Source of the DNA: Gemmatimonadaceae bacterium
GTDB taxonomy: Bacteria; Gemmatimonadota; Gemmatimonadetes; Gemmatimonadales; Gemmatimonadaceae
Direction of reading: 5' to 3'
Assembly: GCA_025357975.1 (NCBI GenBank)
Contig: JANYKY010000116.1
Coordinates: forward strand, 1 to 19,810
DNA: 19,810 nt
A program made the translations under genes and the position numbers. Within the stretch, counting starts at the first letter, position 1. Each line of letters starts with the position of its first letter. A model generated the notes under the pieces. It was not told the origin of the DNA. It searched no databases and saw only the letters and a list, made by a program, of their open reading frames with translations. Of this stretch, positions 1-7,231 are shown in pieces.

Positions 1-1
1 T

Positions 2-613
2 CTCGACAAGTTTCTTCGCGGATACTTCGATCACTTTGCGTTTCAGCCGATGACCTCCGATAAAATGGTCGCGTACATGAAAGCGAATCTCCTGACCCCG
101 GAAGAAGCGCAGAAGGTCAATTTGCAAGCATGGGTTTATGAGCCGGGGATTCCAGCCAACATTGTTGCGGTACATTCCGCGGCATTCGCGGCGGTGGACA
201 GCCAGGTCACTGCGTGGAAGAGCGGTGGGGCGACATCTGCGCTTCATACTTCAAGCTGGTCGACGAACGAATGGCTTCACTTCCTCGGCGCACTGCCCGA
301 TACGATCTCGACCGCCAGAATGGCTCAGCTTGACAAGAACTTCAAGCTGTCATCGAGCGGCAATAGCGAGATAGAGTTTGCGTGGCTCACAATTGCGATC
401 CGCAATCACTATCAGCCGGCATTTGCGGCGCTGGATCATTTCCTGACTTCACAGGGTCGAAGAAAATTTGTCGCTCCGTTGTATGCTCAGCTCGCGAAAA
501 CTGACTGGGGCAAGCCAATGGCAATGGACATCTACAAGCGTGCCCGGCCCACTTATCACTCGGTAACCGCCGGAACGGTGGACAAGACGCTGGGGTGGGC
601 TACCGGTCAATGA
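2..613 (+). CDS. M1 family aminopeptidase, leukotriene A4 hydrolase-like (C-terminal part, 5' end outside window)
   Basis: The frame is open from base 2, so the gene begins upstream of the window; the last 203 residues are visible. They match the all-helical C-terminal domain of LTA4 hydrolase-type M1 metallopeptidases: an early LxGYFDxFAFQ-like segment, the WVYEPGIP segment (WLYSPGLP in the animal enzyme), then a NSEIEFAWL and a SQGRRKFVAPLY segment (NSEIRFRWL and TEQGRMKFTRPLF in LTA4H). The zinc site (HExxH...E) and the GxMEN exopeptidase motif would lie upstream and cannot be checked. Bacterial members are usually about 600-650 residues, often exported, and remove N-terminal residues from peptides. 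The stop overlaps the next gene's ATG (ATGA), which suggests translational coupling. The family assignment rests on the C-terminal domain alone but is fairly secure. Confidence 0.88.
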   Translation, partial: LDKFLRGYFDHFAFQPMTSDKMVAYMKANLLTPEEAQKVNLQAWVYEPGIPANIVAVHSAAFAAVDSQVTAWKSGGATSALHTSSWSTNEWLHFLGALPDTISTARMAQLDKNFKLSSSGNSEIEFAWLTIAIRNHYQPAFAALDHFLTSQGRRKFVAPLYAQLAKTDWGKPMAMDIYKRARPTYHSVTAGTVDKTLGWATGQ

Positions 614-960
614 TGTTGCTCATGGGCGTATTGGCGCTGTCAGGATTTCTTCGCGGGTATGACAGCCGGCCAGTCGGTTTTGCAACATCAGACAGTGTGA
701 TTGTGGTCAAGCTTGGCACTGGAACCCCTGTGCCAAATCCTCATGCGGCAGGCCCGGCCACTGCGGTCGTGGTCGGTTCGCGGGTATTTCTGTTCGACGC
801 GGGAGATAATGTCGAGCGGCAACTCGCGGCAGCTAAGCTTCCCACGAATGGCGTCGAGGCGGTTTTCTTCACTCATCTTCATTCAGACCACACGCTTGGA
901 TATCCCGACCTGATTTTCACATCGTGGGTATTCGGCCGGCGTTCGCCTGGGCGGTTATAA
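610..960 (+). pseudogene. Truncated metallo-beta-lactamase-fold hydrolase (RNase Z-like), probably broken
   Basis: The 116-residue product starts at ATG 610, overlapping the peptidase stop. It has a short hydrophobic N-terminus (residues 1-15, a possible signal or anchor), then a typical start of an exported RNase Z-like MBL protein: LGTGTPVPNP (35-44), LFDAG (61-65) and the metal motif THLHSDHTLGYPDL (88-101), with H89, H91, D93 and H94 intact. After SWVFGRRSP (105-113) the frame stops. Intact relatives run to about 300-350 residues and carry the remaining metal ligands. The part present cannot form a complete dinuclear zinc site, so the gene looks inactivated by an internal deletion or frameshift, unless the assembly is wrong. 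A different reading frame across 942-1037 ends against the next gene and may be what lies beyond the breakpoint. Confidence 0.72.
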
Positions 961-1037
961 AGGCCGGGTCGAAGTTGCTCACGATCTCGATCGATACTGA
1001 TCGCAATACCGCTGATCGTCACACGGATGCAACGTGA
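942..1037 (+). pseudogene. Possible 3' remnant of an unidentified gene (reading-frame tail before the FabZ-like gene)
   Basis: In the frame with codons starting at 942, about 31 sense codons end at TGA 1035-1037. The predicted peptide contains VIKAGSKLLTISID. The stop overlaps the GTG start of the next gene as GTGA, the pattern of a translationally coupled gene pair. The next gene also has no Shine-Dalgarno sequence of its own, which fits coupling. I see no start codon that would make this a separate gene and I do not recognise the family. The simplest reading is the 3' end of a gene whose front was lost in the same event that truncated the metallo-beta-lactamase gene. It may also be chance open frame. 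Confidence 0.3.
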
Positions 1038-1462
1038 CGATTGACGTTATGGGGGTGCTTCCGCACCGCTACCCATTTCTGCTGGTCGACACGCTCGACC
1101 TCACTGTGCCTGGCCGCGTTGCAGTTGGCACCAAGCGAGTCACCGGTGGTGAATGGTTCGCGCCTGCGTCCGGCGCTCAGCCGGTCACCATGCCGAACCT
1201 CATGGTCGTCGAAGCGCTCGCCCAGACCAGCGCCACGCTGCTGGCCGATCTTGCAAAGGATACGCCCGGAGCAATCGGATATTTTGCCGCGATCCGTCGG
1301 GTCAGGTGTCGCGGTAACGTCAGAGCAGGTGATCTCCTCACGCTTACGGTCGAGCTGCTATCGTTCAAGAGAGGAATCGCACGCCTCAAAGGGCTTGCAA
1401 CCGTCGAGGGCGTCGCGTGTGTGCAGGCGGAATTCACGACGGTCATTCGCCAGCGGGCCTGA
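1034..1462 (+). CDS. FabZ-like hotdog-fold protein lacking the catalytic histidine
   Basis: A 142-residue protein of normal FabZ length. It opens with the family signature LPHRYPFLLVD (residues 9-19) and has MPNLMVVEALAQ (53-64), GYFAAI and late strands like RRGIGKFKG (here KRGIARLKG). FabZ proteins dehydrate (3R)-hydroxyacyl-ACP with a His from the GHFP motif and a Glu from the following helix. By ungapped alignment with Pseudomonas FabZ (from memory), Glu63 corresponds to E60 here, but His49 falls on S46, and the whole GHFP stretch reads ASGA. The protein therefore probably is not a normal dehydratase. It could act on another acyl thioester, bind acyl-ACP, or be inactive. The GTG start at 1034 overlaps a preceding TGA; ATG 1049 is an alternative. 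The fold is certain, the function is not. Confidence 0.8.
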   Translation: MTIDVMGVLPHRYPFLLVDTLDLTVPGRVAVGTKRVTGGEWFAPASGAQPVTMPNLMVVEALAQTSATLLADLAKDTPGAIGYFAAIRRVRCRGNVRAGDLLTLTVELLSFKRGIARLKGLATVEGVACVQAEFTTVIRQRA

Positions 1463-1520
1463 CGCTCAGGAACGTGAACGCCACCAGCGCCTGGTCAGCG
1501 AAAGTGCGCGAGTAGAAAAA

Positions 1521-2048
1521 ATGTCTCTCCCAATTCTGAAAATCAGGGTCAAACGCAGGTCGGACGGCTCCGCCGCGCTGACCTGTGAGCGCGCCGATGG
1601 CAGCGTCACCTGGCAGCGTCAGGAAGGCTCGATCGGACTGGTCTTTCCGTCGCACGATCTCACGCACTACGCCGTCGAGACAGCGCTGGGATACCATCAC
1701 GGTTTCTTTGGGCTCGTAGCGGATGGCTGGGATATTTCCGATTTCTCCGCCCCATGGCCGCGTGGACCGATCCCGCCAGAAGCGGTCGAAGTCGAGCTCG
1801 TCGTCGGCCTCCTGGATATGCAACGTCTAATGAACGCTGACTGGACAGCCGCAGAACTACTCGAGCAGGGACGCCTGTACGTATCGAGCAGGGGACAGAA
1901 GGCGAGGATCCCCGATCTCACCGATGAAATGTTGACCCGTGTACTCGACGAGAGACGCGCTGTGTTTTCTCGCTACGCCGCGATCGCACCCGGCGACACG
2001 CTCGAGCTCGTGTTCGACCGATCTCTCACTCGCTCGCCCGCGAGCTGA
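1521..2048 (+). CDS. Uncharacterised 175-residue protein
   Basis: I do not recognise a named family. The product begins MSLPILKIRVKRRSDGS and has a central stretch with HDLTHYAVE followed by GYHHGFFGLVADGWDI and then SAPWPRGPIPPEA. These His/Trp/Gly-rich motifs look conserved rather than random, and I have an impression of similar hypothetical proteins in other GC-rich bacteria. There is no signal peptide and no membrane segment, so it is probably cytosolic. The C-terminal half is helical and charged. ATG 1521 follows the FabZ-like gene after 58 bases, with only a weak GA-rich region before it. Its last 23 bases overlap the 3' end of the convergent TMEM175-like gene. Coding reality is supported by the length of open frame and the protein-like motif pattern. 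Confidence 0.7.
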   Translation: MSLPILKIRVKRRSDGSAALTCERADGSVTWQRQEGSIGLVFPSHDLTHYAVETALGYHHGFFGLVADGWDISDFSAPWPRGPIPPEAVEVELVVGLLDMQRLMNADWTAAELLEQGRLYVSSRGQKARIPDLTDEMLTRVLDERRAVFSRYAAIAPGDTLELVFDRSLTRSPAS

Positions 2049-2613
2049 TTCTCGCCTCTATTCGGGGGTCGGGCACCAGCCAGATAAGCGCAACCAATAC
2101 GAAGATTCCGTCAGCGAATGCCGGATTGATGAATGACAGGCCAATCGCAAGAGCGTAGAGCACGGGAGACAACTTACCTTTTACGTCACTGCCAACTGCA
2201 CGCGCGAGGTCCGAGTCGGGGCCTTCCTGGGCAATGATTCGCCGCTGAAGAACGAAGTACGCCACCCCGGAGAGAAGAAGGACAATTCCGTAGACTGCCG
2301 TTGGAACTGCCTCATGAACGTGCTCGCCCATCCACGCAGTTGCCGCGGGAACAAGCGACAGCCAGAACAACAAGTGCAGGTTCGCCCACAGAATCGTCCC
2401 ATTGATGCGGTGGGTCGCCTGCAGCATGTGATGGTGATTATTCCAGTAGATCCCGAGGAACACGAAACTGAGCACGTAAGACAGTAGATGAGGCAAGGTG
2501 ACCCGCAGCGCATCCCAGTCCGCGCCATTGGGCGTCTTCAGCTCCAGAACCATGATCGTGATCAGAATTGCAATTACGCCATCACTGAACGCTTCCAGCC
2601 GGGATTTTCCCAT
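2026..2613 (-). CDS. TMEM175/DUF1211 family membrane protein (putative potassium channel)
   Basis: The 195-residue product starts MGKSRLEAFSDGVIAI, the diagnostic first helix of bacterial TMEM175 proteins, in which the F-S-D motif lines the pore and sets potassium selectivity. About six hydrophobic segments follow, including VLSFVFLGIYW with a downstream NNHHHM (typical W..HH between helices 2 and 3), and helices near LLFWLSLVPAATAW, VYGIVLLLSGVAYF, LYALAIGLSF and IFVLVALIWLV. The length matches single-repeat bacterial members, which assemble as tetramers in the inner membrane. The ATG directly follows the stop of the dioxygenase gene (TGA then ATG, no gap), so the two are surely co-translated. 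The 3' end overlaps the convergent uncharacterised gene by 23 bp. The family call is secure; ion specificity is inferred. Confidence 0.88.
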   Translation of the reverse strand: MGKSRLEAFSDGVIAILITIMVLELKTPNGADWDALRVTLPHLLSYVLSFVFLGIYWNNHHHMLQATHRINGTILWANLHLLFWLSLVPAATAWMGEHVHEAVPTAVYGIVLLLSGVAYFVLQRRIIAQEGPDSDLARAVGSDVKGKLSPVLYALAIGLSFINPAFADGIFVLVALIWLVPDPRIEARISSRASE

Positions 2614-3567
2614 TCAATCGATCAGCTTGAGATTCGCGACGATCGATTCCCGATCCGCTTCGAGAAAAGGCGGAAGCACGACTTTCTGGCCGAGCGTTTC
2701 GTTGTCTTCGTCGACCGAAAAGCCGGGGCCGTCCGTTGCAATCTCGAATAGAATTCCGCCGGGCTCACGAAAGTACAGGCTTCTGAAGTAGTACCGATCG
2801 ATCTCACCACTGTTGGGAATGCTCATCGAATCGAGCCGCTCGTGCCATGCGTGATATTCATCAACGGTGCGTGTTCTGAACGCCACGTGATGAACGCCAC
2901 CGGCACCAAGCCGTGCTGGTGACAGGCCCGGCTGGACGGCAACGTGCAGCTCCGCATGCGGGCCGCTGCCATTCATCCTGTAGACATGGGTCGTGTCCGT
3001 CGTTTCAGCGTCCGCTTTGTATTCGCGCACATGCTGCATCTCGAGGACATTCACAAGCACCTGATCGGTACGCTTGATGTCCGGAACACTCATTACGATC
3101 GGCCCAAGTCCGCGGATCTGGTGCTCATGCGGAACAGGACTTTGGTGCCATGGCGTTGGCGCGTCGCCCGTACCTCCATCATCCACCAGCGAGAGGCGCT
3201 GGCCTTCGACATCTTCGAAATCGATCGAAAGTCGCTCATCGCGCTTGATGACACCTCCGTGCGAGACACCCATCGACGTGAGTCGATTTGCCCACCACTT
3301 GAGCGCCTCAGCGCCATTGACTCTCAGTGATGTCAGCACCACGCTGTTCGTGCCGCGCTGCTCGCGTGGCATGTTCCAGTCGAAAAAGGTGAGATCTGTG
3401 CCCGGCGTACCGACAGCGTCAGCATAGAACAAGTGGTAAGCGCTTACATCGTCCTGGTTGACGCTTCGCTTGACCAGCCGCATGCCCATCGTTGTGGTGT
3501 AGAACCGAAGATTCTCGCGAATGCTGGCGGACACTGCCGTCAGGTGATGGATGCCGAGCAATTTCAT
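2614..3567 (-). CDS. VOC-family ring-cleaving dioxygenase (MhqO/MhqA-like)
   Basis: A 317-residue protein with two vicinal-oxygen-chelate modules. The first starts [20 protein letters not shown] (His7/His8), the second near [14 protein letters not shown]. Candidate metal ligands are the N-terminal His, a His in GGVHHVAFR and the Glu in [10 protein letters not shown]. The length and opening match the hydroquinone/catechol-type ring-cleaving dioxygenase subfamily seen in Bacillus as MhqA/MhqO, which open electrophile-derived aromatic rings with Fe(II) and O2. The actual substrate cannot be read from sequence, and some relatives are annotated only as glyoxalase/bleomycin-resistance proteins. The start is ATG 3565-3567 with an AAAGGGGA ribosome-binding site just upstream. 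It is the first gene of a two-gene unit with the TMEM175-like channel and is divergent from the lipase gene across 95 bp. Confidence 0.87.
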   Translation of the reverse strand: MKLLGIHHLTAVSASIRENLRFYTTTMGMRLVKRSVNQDDVSAYHLFYADAVGTPGTDLTFFDWNMPREQRGTNSVVLTSLRVNGAEALKWWANRLTSMGVSHGGVIKRDERLSIDFEDVEGQRLSLVDDGGTGDAPTPWHQSPVPHEHQIRGLGPIVMSVPDIKRTDQVLVNVLEMQHVREYKADAETTDTTHVYRMNGSGPHAELHVAVQPGLSPARLGAGGVHHVAFRTRTVDEYHAWHERLDSMSIPNSGEIDRYYFRSLYFREPGGILFEIATDGPGFSVDEDNETLGQKVVLPPFLEADRESIVANLKLID

Positions 3568-3662
3568 CTGTTCCCCTTTTTCTACTCTCTGTACGCTCTT
3601 CGTTCGCGCCTTCCCGAGCCTAATTGTATTGCGCGCGCGCCGTCAAACACCAGATTGGCTCC

Positions 3663-4526
3663 ATGATAGAGCATCGTGAGACGACGTTTCATGGGGCCGG
3701 CGGACTGGAGTTGTATTTCCAGGCCTGGCAGCCGAACGGTGCTCTCCGAGGCGTCGTTGCAATAGTTCACGGACTCGGCGAGCACTCGGGACGCTATTCG
3801 AGTCTGGTCGAGGCGCTCACCGATCACGGTCTTGCCGTGACCACGTTCGACCTTCGCGGTCATGGGAAATCTCCGGGTCTTCGGGGCCACGTCGACAGCT
3901 GGAGCGAATACCGCGAAGACGTGGACGAATTTCTTCGTTATACGTCGTCCCACTTCATGCACCTTCCGCTCTTTCTCTTTGGACACAGCCTCGGCGCATT
4001 GATCGTTACGGATTACGTGATTTTTCATCCTGACCGGCTGGCTGGTTTAATCGTGAGCGGTCATCCGTTGCGTCCCACCGGCGCCGCTAAGCCACATTTG
4101 CTTTTGCTCGCCAGAATCCTCTCCCGGTACAAGCCAAAGTTTGTCATCCCGCTGGGTCTCGACCCTTCGGCACTTTCACGCGATCCGGCAGTGGTTGAAG
4201 CGTACCGCAATGATCCATTGGTCCAAACGAAGGTGACTGCGCGGTGGGGTACCGAAGCGCTCGCGGCAGTCGCTCGTGTGCGCGCGCGTGCGATGGAGAT
4301 CGAAATGCCGGTTCTCATTGTGCACGGCGGGTCGGACGAGATCAATTCGGTTGAGGGGAGCAGGGAGTTGCTCGATCTGGTGATGAGTACGGACAAGACA
4401 CTTCGCGTTTACGCGGGGGGCCGCCACGAGCCGCACAACGATCTTGAAAAGGAAGAAGCGATCACCGACATCGTGGATTGGATTTCGACACGCATGGCTG
4501 TGTTACCGGCGTACATGGCCCGTTAG
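3663..4526 (+). CDS. Alpha/beta hydrolase, monoacylglycerol lipase-like
   Basis: The 287-residue protein has the complete layout of bacterial monoacylglycerol lipases: the oxyanion motif VHGLGEHSGRY (35-45), FDLRGHGKSPG (62-72) with the family's R-GHG-S-G pattern, the nucleophile elbow GHSLGA (107-112, Ser109), the acid in VHGGSDEI and the catalytic His in GRHEPHND near the C-terminus. There is no signal peptide, so it is probably cytosolic or loosely membrane-associated. Such enzymes release fatty acid and glycerol from monoacylglycerols; short esters or lysophospholipids are alternatives. I chose ATG 3663 because the protein then starts at the usual MIEHRETTF position. A TTG 13 codons upstream would add residues not typical of the family. 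No clear Shine-Dalgarno sequence precedes the ATG. Confidence 0.88.
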   Translation: MIEHRETTFHGAGGLELYFQAWQPNGALRGVVAIVHGLGEHSGRYSSLVEALTDHGLAVTTFDLRGHGKSPGLRGHVDSWSEYREDVDEFLRYTSSHFMHLPLFLFGHSLGALIVTDYVIFHPDRLAGLIVSGHPLRPTGAAKPHLLLLARILSRYKPKFVIPLGLDPSALSRDPAVVEAYRNDPLVQTKVTARWGTEALAAVARVRARAMEIEMPVLIVHGGSDEINSVEGSRELLDLVMSTDKTLRVYAGGRHEPHNDLEKEEAITDIVDWISTRMAVLPAYMAR

Positions 4527-4587
4527 CAGGTGAACGACGCAGCGCTGCCAGCATTAGATTTTATTTTGCAGTTGTCGACGTCATCTC

Positions 4588-4593
4588 AAGGAG
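4588..4593 (+). promoter_or_regulatory. Ribosome-binding site of the peroxiredoxin gene
   Basis: AAGGAG lies 5 bases before ATG 4599. It decides this start over an upstream in-frame GTG at 4530, which would add 23 residues ahead of the signal peptide. Confidence 0.75.
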
Positions 4594-4598
4594 CTTCG

Positions 4599-5183
4599 AT
4601 GTCAATCAGTGCCAGGAATTCAATGCCAGCCATCGTTGGCCCCCTCGCCGCCGCTTTTTTCGCATTCAGTGCGGGTGCACAGACTGCCGCGCCAGTCGCG
4701 CCTCCACCGCCCGCTACAATCGACATCGGAAAGCCTGCGCCTGACTTTACGCTCCCATGGGCAGACAGCATCGGTGCGCGGCAAACGCCAGTCAGGCTCA
4801 GCGACCTGAAAGGGAAGGTGGTCGTCCTTGCCTTCTATCCTGGCGATCGCACCTCCGGTTGTACCGCGGAGCTGACAAAGTTTCGCAACGAGTACGCGAA
4901 GACGTTCGGGTCGAGTACTGTCGTGATTCCAATCTCTGTCGACAGCATCGCAAGCCACGCTTCGTGGGCGCAGGAGATGAAATTTCCGTTCGCGCTCGCG
5001 TCCGACACTCAGTTCGCGGTGGCCGATCAATACGGATCGCACACCCCAGGCAGGAGTTATGAAAGCCGAACCGTATTTGTCATCGGCAAAGACGGACGCA
5101 TCCTTTGGCGCAATCTTCATTTCGGCGCACTCAGTGAAGCTGCCTACACCGAGCTGGCGGCTGAAGTCGCCAAAGCCCAATAA
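4599..5183 (+). CDS. Exported peroxiredoxin (AhpC/TSA, BCP-like, single Cys)
   Basis: A 194-residue thioredoxin-fold peroxidase. Residues 1-28 form a signal peptide (hydrophobic core VGPLAAAFFAFSAGA, cleavage likely after AGA or AGAQ), followed by a Pro/Ala-rich linker (29-40). The peroxiredoxin domain starts at IGKPAPDFTL. The active-site loop FYPGDRTSGCTAEL carries the peroxidatic C88, preceded by the conserved T85 three residues before it. BCP-type 2-Cys enzymes have a resolving Cys five residues later; here that position is not Cys, and C88 is the only cysteine in the protein. It must therefore be recycled by an external thiol, probably in the periplasm. Later segments (PISVDSIASHASWA, FALASDTQFAVADQYG, RTVFVIGKDGRI) are normal for the family. 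The role is detoxification of hydrogen peroxide or organic peroxides. Confidence 0.9.
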   Translation: MSISARNSMPAIVGPLAAAFFAFSAGAQTAAPVAPPPPATIDIGKPAPDFTLPWADSIGARQTPVRLSDLKGKVVVLAFYPGDRTSGCTAELTKFRNEYAKTFGSSTVVIPISVDSIASHASWAQEMKFPFALASDTQFAVADQYGSHTPGRSYESRTVFVIGKDGRILWRNLHFGALSEAAYTELAAEVAKAQ

Positions 5184-5261
5184 TCGGGCTCGGATAGGAA
5201 ACTGTTCGCGTCCGGCCGGCGTTCGTAGAACACATTTCTTGTTTTCTTCAGACTTCGTGAA

Positions 5262-6302
5262 ATGAGCGACCCGGCCGCACGCCGGCATTTCTCGTCGGAC
5301 AACTGGTCGGGAGTGCATCCGGAAGTCATCGAGGCGATCTCGAGAGCCAACTCGGGCCATGTCCCGTCCTACGGGCATGATCCATTCACGGCGGCGACAA
5401 CGGAGCGTCTAAAGAAGATCTTCGGCGATCACGCCGAAGTTTTTCTTGTCTTCAGCGGGACCGGCGCGAACGTCCTTGGACTTCAGACTGTTGCGCTCCC
5501 GTTCAACACCGTCATATGCGCAGAGACTGCGCATATCTACACCTCCGAGTGCGGTGCGCCCGAAAAACACGTCGGCTGCAAGCTGTCACCCGTCGCGTCG
5601 CCGGACGGAAAGATCGATCCCGATGGTATTGCGCGTCAGTTTCACCACATCGGCGACGACCATCATGTGCAGCCGAGCGCCGTGTCCATTTCGCAGGCCA
5701 CGGAGTACGGAACTGTTTACTCGCCTGACGAAATTGGCGCCATCACCGCGTTTGCTCGCGGCCATGGTATGAAGGTGCACATGGATGGCGCGCGACTCGC
5801 GAATGCGGCGGCACACCTTGGCGTGTCGCTGCGTGAAATTTCAGGCGATGCTGGTGTCGATGTGCTCTCGTTCGGCGGAACCAAGAATGGGATGATAGCT
5901 GGCGAAGCAGTCGTGTTCTTTAACGCGGAGCTCGCCAGCAATTTTCCTTTTCGCAGGATGCAGGCAATGCAGTTGTCCTCCAAGATGCGGTTCATCGCCG
6001 CGCAATTCGACGCGCTGATCGATGGCGACCTGTGGCTGCGAAGTGCAACTCACGCTAACGCGATGGCCACACTCCTCGGCAGGGAGCTTGCTTCGATTCC
6101 CGGGATTCGCCTGACACAACAGGTACAGGCTAATGAAGTTTTCGTCACGCTACCGCGGTCGCACATCGAGGCGCTCCAGGCTGTGTCGTCGTTTCAAGTC
6201 TGGACTGAATCGATCGCCGAGGCCCGGTTCGTGACGTCGTTCGATACGACTGAAAGGGATATCACGAGCTTTATCCAGCAAGCCCGCGAAATTATCCGCT
6301 GA
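5262..6302 (+). CDS. Threonine aldolase (LtaE/Gly1-type, PLP-dependent)
   Basis: A 346-residue fold-type I PLP enzyme of the beta-eliminating lyase group. It starts FSSDNWSGVHPEV, matching the FxSDNxxGxHPE opening of low-specificity L-threonine aldolases. Also visible are YGHDPFT (37-43), the phosphate-binding FSGTGAN (64-70), MDGAR with D175 pairing the pyridine nitrogen, and SFGGTKNGM with K208 as Schiff-base lysine. The usual reaction is threonine to glycine plus acetaldehyde, often with relaxed stereospecificity. The length equals that of the family. Start at ATG 5262; no good ribosome-binding site is seen. The SDR gene follows after 29 bp, so the two are likely co-transcribed. Substrate preference between threonine and other beta-hydroxy amino acids cannot be read. 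Confidence 0.9.
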   Translation: MSDPAARRHFSSDNWSGVHPEVIEAISRANSGHVPSYGHDPFTAATTERLKKIFGDHAEVFLVFSGTGANVLGLQTVALPFNTVICAETAHIYTSECGAPEKHVGCKLSPVASPDGKIDPDGIARQFHHIGDDHHVQPSAVSISQATEYGTVYSPDEIGAITAFARGHGMKVHMDGARLANAAAHLGVSLREISGDAGVDVLSFGGTKNGMIAGEAVVFFNAELASNFPFRRMQAMQLSSKMRFIAAQFDALIDGDLWLRSATHANAMATLLGRELASIPGIRLTQQVQANEVFVTLPRSHIEALQAVSSFQVWTESIAEARFVTSFDTTERDITSFIQQAREIIR

Positions 6303-6331
6303 TCCACCGACGCAGAAATCAGGAGAATAAA

Positions 6332-7036
6332 ATGGACATCAAAAGCGCGAAAGTTCTCATTACCGGAGGCAGCTCGGGGATTGGCTATGCTACCGCGCAG
6401 ATGCTGCGTGATCGCGGCGCTGACGTAGCGATTTGCGGGCGGAAGGCTGACACGGTCGAGCAGGCGGCCTCAGAGCTTGGCGCCATAGGGATCGTTGCAG
6501 ATGTCTCACACGAAGACGACGTCGTGAGGATGGTACAACGTGTGATCTCCGATCTCGGCGGCTACAACGTGTTGATCAATAACGCCGGTTTTGGTAGCTG
6601 GGCGCCGCTCGTCGATACAAAGGCCGACGACTTTCGTCGCGTGTGGGAAACCAACGTGTTTGGAGCAATGCTCGTCGCGCGCGAATCAGCCAGACATTTC
6701 GTGAAGCAAAACACTGGCAACATCGTCAACATCGCATCTACTGCAGGCAAGCGCGGCAGCGCCGGTGGCAGTATCTACGCATCGACAAAATTCGCTGTGA
6801 ACGGACTGACCGAGAGCTGGCGCGCCGAGCTGAGGAAAAACAACATCCGCGTGATGCAGGTGAATCCTTCCGAAGTTCAAACCAATTTCTTTGTCAGTGC
6901 CGGGGACGCGAGACCAGCGAACTCGAGCAAGCTGGAGGGTCAGGACATCGCAAGTATCATATGCGACATGCTGGCGATTCACGATCGCGCGATGGTGACC
7001 GAAGCGACAGTGTTCGCTACGAATCCAATAGACTAG
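6332..7036 (+). CDS. Short-chain dehydrogenase/reductase (SDR)
   Basis: A 234-residue classical SDR. The cofactor-binding TGGSSGIG is at residues 11-18, NNAG at 83-86, the active-site Asn in ETNVFG (N108), catalytic Ser136 in NIASTAG and the Y149-x-x-x-K153 pair in YASTK. CGRK (35-38) after the second strand has an Arg where NADP(H)-preferring enzymes have one, so NADP is likely. PSEVQTNF follows where PGxVxT is usual. Nearest annotated relatives would be FabG-like 3-oxoacyl reductases or SDRs of unknown substrate; no substrate can be assigned. The AGGAG at 6321-6325 lies 6 bases before the ATG. It sits 29 bp after the threonine aldolase gene, so co-transcription and perhaps related amino or hydroxy acid metabolism are possible. 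Confidence 0.9.
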   Translation: MDIKSAKVLITGGSSGIGYATAQMLRDRGADVAICGRKADTVEQAASELGAIGIVADVSHEDDVVRMVQRVISDLGGYNVLINNAGFGSWAPLVDTKADDFRRVWETNVFGAMLVARESARHFVKQNTGNIVNIASTAGKRGSAGGSIYASTKFAVNGLTESWRAELRKNNIRVMQVNPSEVQTNFFVSAGDARPANSSKLEGQDIASIICDMLAIHDRAMVTEATVFATNPID

Positions 7037-7231
7037 GCGGTTTGGCGGTTCTGGCTGAGAGCGGCGAATGCGGCCGCCGACGCGGTGCTGAGCCCGGCAA
7101 GTACGAGCTCGCGGTGTTTTCGATCTTGCTGCCTGTGCTCATGCGCCTGCTAACGGCGAGATTCGGGCCTACCTGCTTATAAGGGATCAGGTTGGTAGCA
7201 CGATGCGCGGCGATTGCGATTAGACCGCGCC

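Noticed and set aside
1443..1823. 126-codon open frame on the minus strand over the FabZ-like and uncharacterised genes
   Set aside because: It runs antisense to two better-supported genes and shows no family features; typical shadow frame in GC-rich DNA.
4620..5378. 252-codon open frame on the minus strand across the peroxiredoxin gene
   Set aside because: Rich in Arg/Cys/Trp with no motif, antisense to a clear peroxiredoxin with signal peptide and ribosome-binding site.
7037..7231. Gap after the AAA+ gene checked for a VWA gene remnant
   Set aside because: The minus-strand frames contain early stops and no MIDAS (DxSxS) motif; nothing recognisable is left there.
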